Assembly (NCBI GenBank): GCA_038253135.1
Contig: JBBSHJ010000154.1
Span: forward strand, 1-5,458
DNA length: 5,458 nt
DNA from: JBBSHJ01 sp038253135
Lineage (GTDB): Bacteria; Actinomycetota; Actinomycetes; Mycobacteriales; QHCD01
Direction of reading: 5' to 3'
The notes under the pieces were generated by a model. It saw nothing but the letters and a program-made list of their open reading frames with translations. It ran no database searches and was not told the origin of the DNA. Shown piece after piece: positions 1 to 5,458 of this stretch (positions within the stretch are counted from its first letter, which is position 1; every line of letters starts with the position of its first letter). A program made the position numbers and the translations under genes.

Positions 1-68
1 ACGACGCCGCGGCCGGCTACCAGGCCATGGATAGCCGACAGGCCATCAAGGTCCTGCTCCGTCCCTGA
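1..68 (+). CDS. C-terminal end of a probable zinc-binding alcohol dehydrogenase (partial)
   Basis: The frame beginning at base 3 reads DAAAGYQAMDSRQAIKVLLRP and stops with TGA at 66-68. The pattern 'a-GY-AMD-R-AIKVLLRP-stop' resembles the extreme C-terminus of medium-chain, zinc-binding alcohol dehydrogenases, where a final helix is followed by a short strand ending in K-V-x-L-x-P. Only about 21 residues are visible, so neither the catalytic zinc ligands nor the Rossmann fold can be checked. The next reading frame begins 7 bp after the stop, which suggests that this gene and the transporter downstream were co-transcribed. The assignment rests on the tail motif alone and is moderate at best. 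Confidence 0.55.
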   Translation, partial: DAAAGYQAMDSRQAIKVLLRP

Positions 69-75
69 CCACTCA

Positions 76-1323
76 ATGCCTCAGCTGACGATGAATCGGG
101 CCGCCGCCCGGCTCGCCCTATCCCCGGTCCGCACGCGCCGCTAGGCCGGGCTGACGACCGGACTGGTCGCGACCGTGGTGTTACTGACCGCGATCGCGCC
201 GCTGGCCACCGACATGTACGTACCGGCGTTCCGCGCGTGGCCGATGCGCTGTCGGCCAGCGCCACCCAGGTGCAGCTGACCCTGACGACGTTCTTTGCCG
301 GGATGGGCCTGGGCCAGCTGATCGGCGGACCCGTCTCCGACCATCGCGGCCGGCGCCGACTGCTCTTCTGGGCCACTGTACTGATGACTGTCGCCTCCAT
401 CGGCTGTGCCATCGCGCCGTCCATCACGGTCATGATGGCCGCCCGATTCGTCCAAGGGTTCAGCGGCGGCTGGGCGATGGTGATCGGCCGGGCCGTGATC
501 GTCGACCTCGCCACCGGCGCCAAGCTCGTCCGCGTCCTCAACGCGATCGCCGCCGTCGGCGGTGTCGCTCCGGTCATCGGCCCGCTCCTTGGCGCCGTGA
601 TCTTGCAGCTGTCTCACTGGCGGGTCTCGTTCTGGGCCGTCGCCGCCCTGGGCGCGGTGATGAGCGCGTGCGTGTTGCTCGCGGTTCCCGAGTCGCTCCC
701 GCCCGAGCGCCCGTCACAGCGGCGGGCTGCGGGCCTTCGCCCGCGCCGGCCGGCAGGTGCTCGGTCGGCGCCGCTACGTCGGCTATCTGGTCGTTGCCGG
801 CTCGGCGATGGCCGCCCTGTTCGCCTACGTCGCCACGTCGGCGTTCGTGCTGGAGTCGATGAACGGGATCTCACCGGTCGCCTACTCGATCGATTTCGCC
901 GCCAACGCCGGCGGGATGACGCTGGCGGCGTACGTCGCGTCGCGGCTGGCCGGCCGCGTCGCCACCCGCCGGGTCATCCTGGTCGGACAGATCGCCGCGT
1001 TGACGGCCGGGGTCGGAATGCTCATCGGCGCTGTCGCCTTCGGCACGCCACTAGCGCTGGCCCTCGCCTGCTTCTTCGTCATGATGTCCGCCCAAGGGCT
1101 CATCGGACCCAACGGCGGTGCGCTCGCGTCGGCCGAGGTCCCCGTTTACCCGGGCACCGGCTCGGCGATGCTCGGCTGCGCCCAGTGGGTCGCCGCAGGC
1201 GTCATCCCGCCCATCGCCGGCCTCGGCGGCGCCTCCACGGCCGTCCCGATGGCCGTCCTGATGATCACCGGCGCCGTGGCATCCATGATCGGACTGCTCG
1301 TCCTCGCCCGACCCCTGCTCTGA
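76..1323 (+). pseudogene. Bcr/CflA-type MFS drug-efflux transporter, broken by one stop and two frameshifts
   Basis: When the frames are joined this is a complete 12-helix major facilitator of about 415 residues, of the Bcr/CflA (bicyclomycin/chloramphenicol-type drug:H+ antiporter) family. Visible landmarks are the first helix ending in APLATDMYVPAF, then QVQLTLTTFFAGMGLGQ, the loop 2-3 motif A (GGPVSDHRGRRR), AARFVQGFSGG, GVAPVIGPLLG, a central VPESLPPER loop, and a C-terminal half from about 715 with IGPNGGALA and ARPLL-stop.

Three lesions interrupt it. (1) TAG at 142-144 lies in frame between the start ATGs (76 or 91) and helix 1. (2) At about 230-232 a C is missing from a C run (TTCC where TTCCC restores F-P-R-V-A-D). 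(3) At about 711-713 there is one extra C (CGCCCGT where CGCCGT gives E-R-R-H-S-G-G-L). The two shifts cancel. Motif A has His where Arg or Lys is usual. No strong ribosome binding site precedes either ATG. The gene ends 3 bp from the convergent sigma-factor stop. Sequencing error is an alternative to true decay. Confidence 0.85.
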
Positions 1324-1326
1324 TCC

Positions 1327-2559
1327 TCATCGGAGCGGGCGCTGTGCGCCGGCGGCCCGCCGCATCGCCGCGAGATACTCGCGCTCGACGACGTTGCCGG
1401 TCAAAGCGATCGCCCGCTCGTAGGCGGCGATCGACTCGTCGTACCGTCCCAGCCGCCGCAACAACTCGGCGCGGACGGTGTGGAAGGGCTGGTACGACGG
1501 CAGGTCGAGCTCCTCGACCAGCGCCAAGGCCGCCGCGGGACCGTCGGTCTCGGCGACGGCCATCGCCCGGTTGAGCGCGACGATAGGGGTCGGCTCGACC
1601 GTGATCAGCTGGTCGTAGAGCACCCGGATCTGGCCCCAGTCGGTGTCGGCGGCCGTCGGCGCGCTGCAATGCACGGCGTTGATGGCCGCCTGGATCTGGT
1701 AGGAGCCCGGCTCGTTGCGGGCCAGACAGCCGCGGACCAGCCCGAGTCCCTCGGCGATCGAATCCCGGTCCCAGCGGGTCCGGTCCTGCTCGGTGAGCGG
1801 CACCATGGCACCGGCCGCGTCGAGCCGAGCCGGGCGACGGGCGTCGGTGAGCAGCAGCAGGGCGAGCAGTCCGTCGACCTCGGGGGTGTCGGGTAGCAGC
1901 TCGCGGAGCAGCCGGGCGAGGCGGATCGCCTCCGCGCACAGCTCGCTCCGGACCAGCTCGGCCTGCTCGTCGCCGCTGTAGCCCGCGGTGAAGATCAGGT
2001 AGACGACCGCGGCGACCGCGGCCAGCCGGGTCGGCAGATCCTCGGCGGCCGGCACCCGGTAGGGAATCCGCGCGTCGCGGATCTTGCGCTTCGCCCGCAC
2101 GATGCGCTGGGCCAGCGTCGCCTCCGGGAGCAGGAAGGCTGCCGCGATCTGCGGCGTCGTCAACCCGCCGAGCAGCCGGAGGGTCAGTGCGATCTGCGCT
2201 TCGGTCGCCAGGGCCGGGTGGCAGCAGGTGAAGATCATCCGCAGCTGGTCGTCGGCCACCGCCGCCGCGGGCCGAGCACCACCGCCGGCGTAGATGAGCG
2301 CGGCGTGCGCGTGCCGTTCATCGCGGCGCGCCTCCCGGCGCAGCCGATCGATGGCCCGCCGTCGTGCGGTCGTCACGATCCAGCCTCCGGGATTCGGCGG
2401 TACGCCGTCGGCCCGCCATTTCTCGACCGCGACAGCGAAGGCGTCCTGGACCGCCTCCTCGGCGAGCGAGATGTCGCCGAAGAGACGGGCAAGGGTCGAC
2501 ACGACGTGGCCGTACTCCGCCCGGAACACCGCGTCGACCTGGGTCGTGACGTCAGACAT
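1327..2559 (-). CDS. ECF42-type RNA polymerase sigma factor with C-terminal DUF6596/TPR-like extension
   Basis: This is a 410-residue extracytoplasmic-function sigma factor that directs RNA polymerase to a small set of promoters. Region sigma2 spans roughly residues 9-76 (SLAEEAVQDAFAVAVEKW, then GGWIVTTARRRAIDRLRRE, which covers the -10 recognition helices). Region sigma4 spans about 105-162 (LRLLGGLTTPQIAAAFLLPE, then QRIVRAKRKIRDA, a helix-turn-helix for the -35 element). The remaining ~240 residues are the extension typical of ECF42 (COG4941/DUF6596). It contains LIFTAGYSGD (188-197), the LCAEAIRLARLL helix, the signature PTAADTDWGQI (301-311), ALNRAMAV and a TPR-like C-terminal helix pair (RRLGRYDESIAAYERAIALTGN, 368-389).

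No anti-sigma gene is adjacent. In this group the extension itself is thought to control activity. The ATG at 2559 lies 12 bp after the stop of the YCII gene, and no clear Shine-Dalgarno sequence is seen, so translation is probably coupled. The full family length is present with no frameshift. Confidence 0.95.
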   Translation of the reverse strand: MSDVTTQVDAVFRAEYGHVVSTLARLFGDISLAEEAVQDAFAVAVEKWRADGVPPNPGGWIVTTARRRAIDRLRREARRDERHAHAALIYAGGGARPAAAVADDQLRMIFTCCHPALATEAQIALTLRLLGGLTTPQIAAAFLLPEATLAQRIVRAKRKIRDARIPYRVPAAEDLPTRLAAVAAVVYLIFTAGYSGDEQAELVRSELCAEAIRLARLLRELLPDTPEVDGLLALLLLTDARRPARLDAAGAMVPLTEQDRTRWDRDSIAEGLGLVRGCLARNEPGSYQIQAAINAVHCSAPTAADTDWGQIRVLYDQLITVEPTPIVALNRAMAVAETDGPAAALALVEELDLPSYQPFHTVRAELLRRLGRYDESIAAYERAIALTGNVVEREYLAAMRRAAGAQRPLR

Positions 2560-2571
2560 CGCTCGGGCGGA

Positions 2572-2928
2572 TCAGTCCTCGGGCAGGTCCTCGAACGGCC
2601 GGACCTCCACCGGTCCGCCGCAAGCAGCGGAGCCCTTGGCCGCCAGCGCGAGCGCGGCGTCGAGGTCGTCAGCCTTGATGACCCAGAATCCGCCGAGCTG
2701 CTCCTTCGTCTCGGCGAAGGGGCCGTCCTTGGTGATCGTCTCGCCGTTGTTGACGCTGACGACGGTCGCGTGGCTCGACGGGTGCAGGCCGCCGGCGAAG
2801 ATCCAGTTGCCGTTCTTCTGCAGCTCGGCGTTGAACTCGTCGACGGTTCGGTAGACCCCGTCCATCTCTTCGGACGGCCTGGCCGGCTCGCCCTCGGTGA
2901 TGTGGACGGACAGCAGATACTGCTTCAT
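2572..2928 (-). CDS. YCII-related (DGPF-domain) protein, ECF42 partner
   Basis: This is a complete 118-residue small cytoplasmic protein of the YCII/DGPF family, which has a ferredoxin-like alpha/beta fold and no firmly established biochemical role. It begins MKQYLLSVHITEGE. A helix around residues 26-38 (YRTVDEFNAELQK) is followed by the strand W-I-F-A-G-G-L at 42-48, and the diagnostic motif K-D-G-P-F-A-E-T-K-E sits at 67-76. Then come LGGFWVIKADDLDAALALA and the closing strand G-P-V-E-V-R-P-F.

The start at 2928 is supported by an AAAGGAG ribosome binding site 6 nt upstream. The frame stays open further upstream, to about 3429, but that stretch crosses the repeats and promoter and shows no family similarity. 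It is the first gene of an operon with the sigma factor. DGPF genes are the characteristic neighbours and regulon members of ECF42 sigma factors, so its expression is expected to depend on that sigma factor. Confidence 0.95.
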   Translation of the reverse strand: MKQYLLSVHITEGEPARPSEEMDGVYRTVDEFNAELQKNGNWIFAGGLHPSSHATVVSVNNGETITKDGPFAETKEQLGGFWVIKADDLDAALALAAKGSAACGGPVEVRPFEDLPED

Positions 2929-2934
2929 GGTGGG

Positions 2935-2941
2935 CTCCTTT
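2935..2941 (-). promoter_or_regulatory. Strong Shine-Dalgarno site for the YCII gene
   Basis: On the minus strand AAAGGAG lies 6 nt before the ATG at 2928. It is the clearest ribosome binding site in the window. It decides the start of the YCII protein against the longer in-frame upstream extension. Confidence 0.85.
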
Positions 2942-2979
2942 GGGTGTCGGCCGGCGCTGTTCCGGCCTCTCACTCTGCC

Positions 2980-3006
2980 CACGAACGCACCCCGTGCCAA
3001 TCGACA
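2980..3006 (-). promoter_or_regulatory. Putative ECF42 sigma-dependent promoter of the YCII-sigma operon
   Basis: Reading the minus strand, TGTCGA (3006 to 3001) is followed after a 17-nt spacer by CGTG (2983 to 2980). As I recall, the reported ECF42 target motif in Streptomyces has TGTCGA at -35 and a short CG(A/T)C-like element at -10. The -35 here is exact and the -10 matches at three of four bases. Transcription would begin about 7 nt further on, near 2973, leaving a leader of roughly 45 nt that contains the AAAGGAG site. The position and orientation fit autoregulation. It is inferred from sequence alone. Confidence 0.6.
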
Positions 3007-3027
3007 AGGCGGGAGAGATTCGTCCAA

Positions 3028-3195
3028 CCGGCGACGAAGGCCGGAACGCAACACGACCATCGGCACCCACCGGCACCTCAGCCGGACAAGGAACCGGCGC
3101 CAAGCAAATACGTCCGGCGACGAAGGCCGGAACGCAACACGACCATCGGCACCCACCGGCACCTCAGCCGGACAAGGAACCGGCGCCAAGCAAAT
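3028..3195. repeat. Two tandem perfect 82-bp direct repeats, period 86 bp
   Basis: Positions 3028-3109 and 3114-3195 are identical over 82 bp, separated by ACGT. Each copy holds two small inverted repeats with arms CCGGC and GCCGG: 3028-3044 and 3070-3085 in copy one, 3114-3130 and 3156-3171 in copy two. Each also has two CGGCACC direct sub-repeats 10 bp apart. The period is not a multiple of three, so these are not protein repeats. The array begins 21 bp upstream of the putative -35 hexamer of the YCII-sigma operon. It could be a recent tandem duplication, a dispersed intergenic repeat, or paired regulator sites. The sequence does not distinguish these. Confidence 0.95.
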
Positions 3196-3196
3196 G

Positions 3197-3214
3197 CGGG
3201 GGCGGCCGCCCCCG
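3197..3214. repeat. 18-bp perfect GC palindrome
   Basis: CGGGGGCGGCCGCCCCCG is fully self-complementary and lies one base (G3196) after the second 82-bp repeat. It has no loop of its own, so as RNA it would form at best a 7-bp stem with a 4-nt loop. No T run follows, which argues against an intrinsic terminator. It may be an operator-like site or simply a by-product of GC-rich sequence. Confidence 0.6.
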
Positions 3215-3401
3215 ACCCGGCCGCCCCGTCCCCTTACTAAGACGCTTAAGTTGCGCGAAGGGTTGCGTTCGCGGTGGCAGGATCCGGTCAATCCCGCCGC
3301 GTAACTCAGCTCTGCCTCGGGTACGATGCCAAGGCTGCCGCACCGTCCGCCCGGCCGGAACCGACCGAAATCGAGGGCGCGCCGTCGAAAGGTGCTACCG
3401 C

Positions 3402-3423
3402 GGCGGCCAGCCGCGAGGCCGCC
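3402..3423 (+). other. GC-rich hairpin in the GNAT leader
   Basis: GGCGGCC (3402-3408) can pair with GGCCGCC (3417-3423) around an 8-nt loop, giving a 7-bp all-GC stem 26 nt before the GNAT ATG. It could affect translation or elongation if the leader is transcribed. Such stems arise easily by chance at this GC content. Confidence 0.35.
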
Positions 3424-3449
3424 CGCCACGCGCGATACGGTTCCCGGCC

Positions 3450-3995
3450 ATGCGGATCCGGCGGGAGGAACCAGGCGATGAGGCGTCGGTTCGCGATGTC
3501 ATCATCAGGGCGTTCGGTCCGGACGAGGCGGTCGTCGCGGACCTGGTCGATACGTTGCGGGTCTCCCCGGCGGGCGCGGCCGGCCGGTCCTGGATGGCCG
3601 AGATAGACGGCGAGCCGGTCGGCCACGTCATGCTGACCCGCGGCTGGCTGGATGCGCCCCGAAGGCTGATCGAGGTGCCGGTGCTCTCGCCGCTGGGCGT
3701 CGTACCGGAGCATCAGCGCGGCGGCGTCGGTACGGCGCTCGTCCGCCACGCGGTCGCTGCGGCCGAGCGGTGCGGCGATCCGCTGGTCTTCCTCGAGGGC
3801 TCGCCCGACTACTACTCCCGGCTCGGCTTCGAGGCCGGTGGCCCACGCGGTTTCCGCAAGCCGTCGCTGCGGATCCCGGATGCGGCATTTCAGGTGACGG
3901 TGCTGGCGTCGTACGAGGCCTGGATGACCGGGACGCTCGTCTACGCCGAGCCGTTCTGGGCCCTCGACTGCGTCGGCCTGCGTGAGCACGCGTAG
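3450..3995 (+). CDS. GNAT-family N-acetyltransferase (YhbS-like)
   Basis: This is a 181-residue acetyltransferase predicted to move an acetyl group from acetyl-CoA to an unknown amine. It matches the GNAT pattern from end to end: an N-terminal strand and helix (MRIRREEPGDEASVRDVIIRAF), a central strand WMAEIDGEPVGHVMLTR (48-64), and motif A, LSPLGVVPEHQRGGVGTALV at 79-98, in which Q-R-G-G-V-G binds the CoA pyrophosphate. Motif B is VFLEGSPDYYSRLGFEAGG (113-131). The arrangement is closest to predicted acetyltransferases of the YhbS type (COG3153). The substrate cannot be read from the sequence.

The ATG at 3450 is the start that gives family length, but it has no good Shine-Dalgarno sequence. 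A TACGGT at 3436-3441 raises the possibility of leaderless transcription. The 3' end overlaps the kynureninase by 14 bp, so the two are probably one operon. Confidence 0.92.
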   Translation: MRIRREEPGDEASVRDVIIRAFGPDEAVVADLVDTLRVSPAGAAGRSWMAEIDGEPVGHVMLTRGWLDAPRRLIEVPVLSPLGVVPEHQRGGVGTALVRHAVAAAERCGDPLVFLEGSPDYYSRLGFEAGGPRGFRKPSLRIPDAAFQVTVLASYEAWMTGTLVYAEPFWALDCVGLREHA

Positions 3996-5169
3996 CGAGC
4001 TCGCGGCGGAGGCCGGCCGGCTCGACGCCGACGACCCGCTGGCGGCGTACCGGGATCGCTACGACCTCCCGGCCGGCATGACCTACCTCGACGGTAACTC
4101 GCTCGGCGCCCCGGCGCGCGGGATCGCCGGCGCGGTGCAGCACGCGATCACGCGGGAGTGGGGCGAACGGCTGATCCGCAGCTGGTCGGAGACCTGGTGG
4201 ACCGCACCGATCCGCGTCGGTGAGCGGATCGCTCCGCTGGTCGGGGCGGCGCCGGGGCAGGTCGTGGTGGCCGACTCGACCAGTGTCGACGTCTTCAAGC
4301 TCCTCGTGGGTGCGGCGCGGCTGCGGCCGGAGCGGCGGACGGTCGTCGTGGACGCGGCGACGTTCCCGACGGACGGCTACGTCGCCACCGCGGCGGCCGA
4401 GCTGCTCGGCCTGCGCGTCCGCCCGGCCGACCCCGACCGGCCGGCGGAGCTGGTGGACGCCGACACCGCCGTCGTGCTGCTCAACCACGTCGACTACCGC
4501 ACCGGACGACTCGCCGACCTGCCGGCGCTGACCGGTCGGATCCACGCCGCGGGGGCGATGGCGCTGTGGGATCTCTCGCACAGCGTGGGCGTCGTCCCGA
4601 TCGCGCTCGACGCCGCCGGTGCCGATCTCGCCGTCGGATGCACCTACAAATTCCTGTCTGGCGGCCCGGGCGCGCCGGCGTTCAGCTACGTGCGGCGGGA
4701 TCTGCAGGACGGGTTCCGCTCACCGCTGACCGGGTGGTGCGGCCACCGCGATCCCTTCGCCATGGAGCCCGACTATGCACCGGCCGCCGGCATCGGCCGG
4801 CTCCGCGCCGGCACTCCCGACGTCCTGTCCCTCGTGGCGCTGGAGTCCGCGCTGACCGTGTGGGAGTCGGTCACGATCGAGGAGGTACGCCGCAAGAGCG
4901 GGTCGCTGACCGACTACTTCCTGCGCTGCGTCGACGCCCTACTGCCCCGGGATGCGGTGAGCGTGATCACCCCACGGCACTCGGCACGTCGTGGCGGTCA
5001 GATCTCCCTGCGCTGCAGCAATGCCGAGGAGATCATGAGCCGGCTCATTGGCGCCGGTGTGATCGGTGATTTCCGGCCGCCCGACCTTCTCCGGTTCGGC
5101 TTCGCCCCGCTCTACACCGGGCACGCCGACGCGCTGGCCGCCGTCGACGGGCTGGCGTCGGTGCTGTAG
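3982..5169 (+). CDS. kynU: Kynureninase (L-kynurenine hydrolase)
   Basis: This is a 395-residue PLP-dependent hydrolase that cleaves L-kynurenine to anthranilate and L-alanine in the cytoplasm, a step of tryptophan catabolism. Family hallmarks appear in order: YLDGNSLG (35-42), the cofactor-phosphate region DSTSVDVFK (98-106), FPTD (128-131, with the ring-stacking Phe), LNHVDYRTG (167-175), DLSHSVGVVP (197-206, with the PLP-contacting Asp and His), the Schiff-base lysine in CTYKFLSGGPGAPAF (K223), GWCGH (251-255), and RFGFAPLYTG (371-380), whose Arg contacts the substrate carboxylate. No catalytic residue is missing and the length is normal for bacterial KynU.

The start is GTG at 3982, inside the end of the GNAT gene in another frame. 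The first in-frame ATG (codon 33) would remove conserved N-terminal sequence. No Shine-Dalgarno sequence is evident, so translation is likely coupled to the GNAT gene. Other kyn genes are not in the window. Confidence 0.96.
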   Translation: MSTRSELAAEAGRLDADDPLAAYRDRYDLPAGMTYLDGNSLGAPARGIAGAVQHAITREWGERLIRSWSETWWTAPIRVGERIAPLVGAAPGQVVVADSTSVDVFKLLVGAARLRPERRTVVVDAATFPTDGYVATAAAELLGLRVRPADPDRPAELVDADTAVVLLNHVDYRTGRLADLPALTGRIHAAGAMALWDLSHSVGVVPIALDAAGADLAVGCTYKFLSGGPGAPAFSYVRRDLQDGFRSPLTGWCGHRDPFAMEPDYAPAAGIGRLRAGTPDVLSLVALESALTVWESVTIEEVRRKSGSLTDYFLRCVDALLPRDAVSVITPRHSARRGGQISLRCSNAEEIMSRLIGAGVIGDFRPPDLLRFGFAPLYTGHADALAAVDGLASVL

Positions 5170-5325
5170 CCCGCTTGGCGGCGAGCCGCACGCGGTACGC
5201 CGGGTGCCGCTCCGCCGCGCGAAGACCTGCGTGGCGATGGTCAGGTCGAACGCGTTGACCGGCTCGAGCGGCACCACCACGACGCGCTGCCGGTTGGCCG
5301 GATCCATGTGCACGTCGGCGATCAT
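5170..5325 (-). pseudogene. N-terminal stub of a GlxA-like regulator (DJ-1/PfpI domain), frameshifted and truncated
   Basis: From ATG 5325 (or 5307) the minus strand encodes MDPANRQRVVVVPLEPVNAF, then DLTIATQVF. This is the first strand and helix of the DJ-1/PfpI (class I amidotransferase-like) domain at the front of GlxA-family AraC regulators. Just after V-F, at about 5216-5220, the frame is lost. Removing one base's worth of shift restores A-E-R-H-P-A-Y-R-V-R-L-A-A-K-R, a convincing continuation of the next strand.

Similarity then ends at the kynureninase stop. Further left the strand is only antisense of kynU. About 50 of the usual ~320 residues remain, so both the rest of the amidotransferase-like domain and the helix-turn-helix region are gone. 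It faces away from a DJ-1/PfpI gene starting 42 bp to the right, a common pairing of regulator and target. The family call depends on a short segment. Confidence 0.6.
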
Positions 5326-5367
5326 TGCACTCGCGCGGGGGCCGGACGGGCCGCCAGGATGGACGTC

Positions 5368-5458
5368 ATGCGAATCGAGATCGTCGTCTTCGACGGGTTT
5401 GACGAAATGGACGCGTTCGGGCCGTTCGAGGTCTTCGACTCCGCCGCCCGGGCCGGCG
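5368..5458 (+). CDS. DJ-1/PfpI family protein, N-terminal part (runs off the window)
   Basis: The visible 30 residues start MRIEIVVFDGFDEMDAFGPF and continue EVFDSAARAG. This is the usual opening of DJ-1/PfpI-family proteins (a strand I-x-V-V-F-D-G-F followed by a helix with D-x-x-G-P-x-E-V-F), a group that includes isonitrile hydratase-like enzymes and stress-associated amidotransferase-like proteins. The catalytic cysteine (nucleophile elbow) lies beyond the window, so activity cannot be judged. An AGGA at 5356-5359 sits 8 nt before ATG 5368 and favours that start. The ATG at 5359 in the same frame is the alternative. It is transcribed away from the regulator stub on its left. Confidence 0.8.
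   Translation, partial: MRIEIVVFDGFDEMDAFGPFEVFDSAARAG

Larger units (their letters stand above)
2942..3449. other. Divergent intergenic region with no gene
   Basis: About 500 bp separate the YCII start (minus) from the GNAT start (plus). Open frames cross it in several phases, but none carries family similarity and the tandem repeat changes phase between copies. From left to right it holds the putative ECF42 promoter (2980-3006), two 82-bp repeat copies (3028-3195), a perfect GC palindrome (3197-3214), a less GC-rich patch with CTTAAG (about 3235-3255), a TACGAT that could be a -10 element for the plus strand (3322-3327, no convincing -35), a sequence GGTGCTACCGCGG (3391-3403) and a 7-bp-stem hairpin (3402-3423) 26 bp before the GNAT ATG. 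No tRNA or Rho-independent terminator with a T run is seen. Confidence 0.6.

Noticed and set aside
1330..1350. Small hairpin GGCGC-TGT-GCGCC after the transporter stop as a terminator
   Set aside because: It has only a 5-bp stem with no T run and lies inside the sigma-factor coding end, so it is not supportable as a terminator.
724..1574. Continuation of the +3 frame past the transporter frameshift to 1574
   Set aside because: It becomes an Arg/Pro-rich out-of-frame translation, while the true transporter continues in the +1 frame to 1323. The part beyond 1323 is antisense to the sigma gene.
1480..2854. Several plus-strand open frames opposite the sigma and YCII genes
   Set aside because: They are Arg/Ser-rich shadows of high-GC coding DNA with no recognisable domains. 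The minus-strand genes explain the region fully.
3028..3195. CRISPR array
   Set aside because: There are only two copies of an 82-bp unit separated by 4 bp. CRISPR repeats are much shorter and have unique spacers of roughly 30 bp or more.
2929..3429. In-frame upstream extension of the YCII protein on the minus strand (to 3429)
   Set aside because: It crosses the promoter and both repeat copies, has no family similarity and ignores the strong AAAGGAG site before 2928. The family's normal length begins at 2928.
2940..3449. Upstream extension of the GNAT frame on the plus strand
   Set aside because: The added residues are low-complexity translation of the repeat region. Acetyltransferase similarity begins at MRIRREEPGDE, at 3450.
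4939..5169. Minus-strand continuation of the regulator stub across the kynU 3' end
   Set aside because: It is antisense to conserved kynureninase sequence and shows no DJ-1 or AraC features. Only the part right of 5170 looks like the regulator.

Overview
The window is high-GC DNA with strongly GC-biased third codon positions, which points to an actinomycete (Actinomycetota). The genus cannot be fixed from the sequence. An ECF42-type sigma factor paired with a YCII/DGPF protein, and a bacterial kynureninase, both fit this placement.

Layout, left to right: (1) positions 1-68 hold the last codons of a + strand gene, probably a zinc-binding alcohol dehydrogenase. (2) 76-1323 (+) is a Bcr/CflA-type drug-efflux transporter of the MFS broken by three lesions: an in-frame TAG near the N-terminus and two opposite one-base C-run frameshifts. 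(3) 1327-2928 (-) is a two-gene operon, a YCII/DGPF-domain protein followed by an ECF42-type sigma factor with a long C-terminal extension. A strong ribosome binding site precedes the first gene, and a promoter resembling the ECF42 consensus (TGTCGA, 17 nt, CGTG) lies upstream, so the operon probably activates itself. (4) About 2942-3449 is non-coding. It carries that promoter, a perfect 82-bp direct repeat in tandem (period 86 bp), an 18-bp GC palindrome and a GC hairpin. (5) 3450-5169 (+) is a GNAT N-acetyltransferase overlapping a kynureninase by 14 bp, probably one transcript. (6) 5170-5325 (-) is a degraded N-terminal stub of a GlxA-like (DJ-1/PfpI plus AraC type) regulator that runs into the kynureninase 3' end. 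(7) From 5368 (+) a DJ-1/PfpI-family gene starts and leaves the window.

How the genes relate: the ECF42/DGPF pair is a self-contained regulatory module of a type whose physiological signal is largely unknown. Kynureninase belongs to tryptophan catabolism (kynurenine to anthranilate and alanine), but no dioxygenase or formamidase gene is visible here. The transporter and the GlxA stub show gene decay or sequencing error, while the sigma factor, YCII, GNAT and kynureninase frames are clean.

I see no convincing wholly new system. The most unusual DNA is the 82-bp tandem repeat just upstream of the putative ECF42 promoter.
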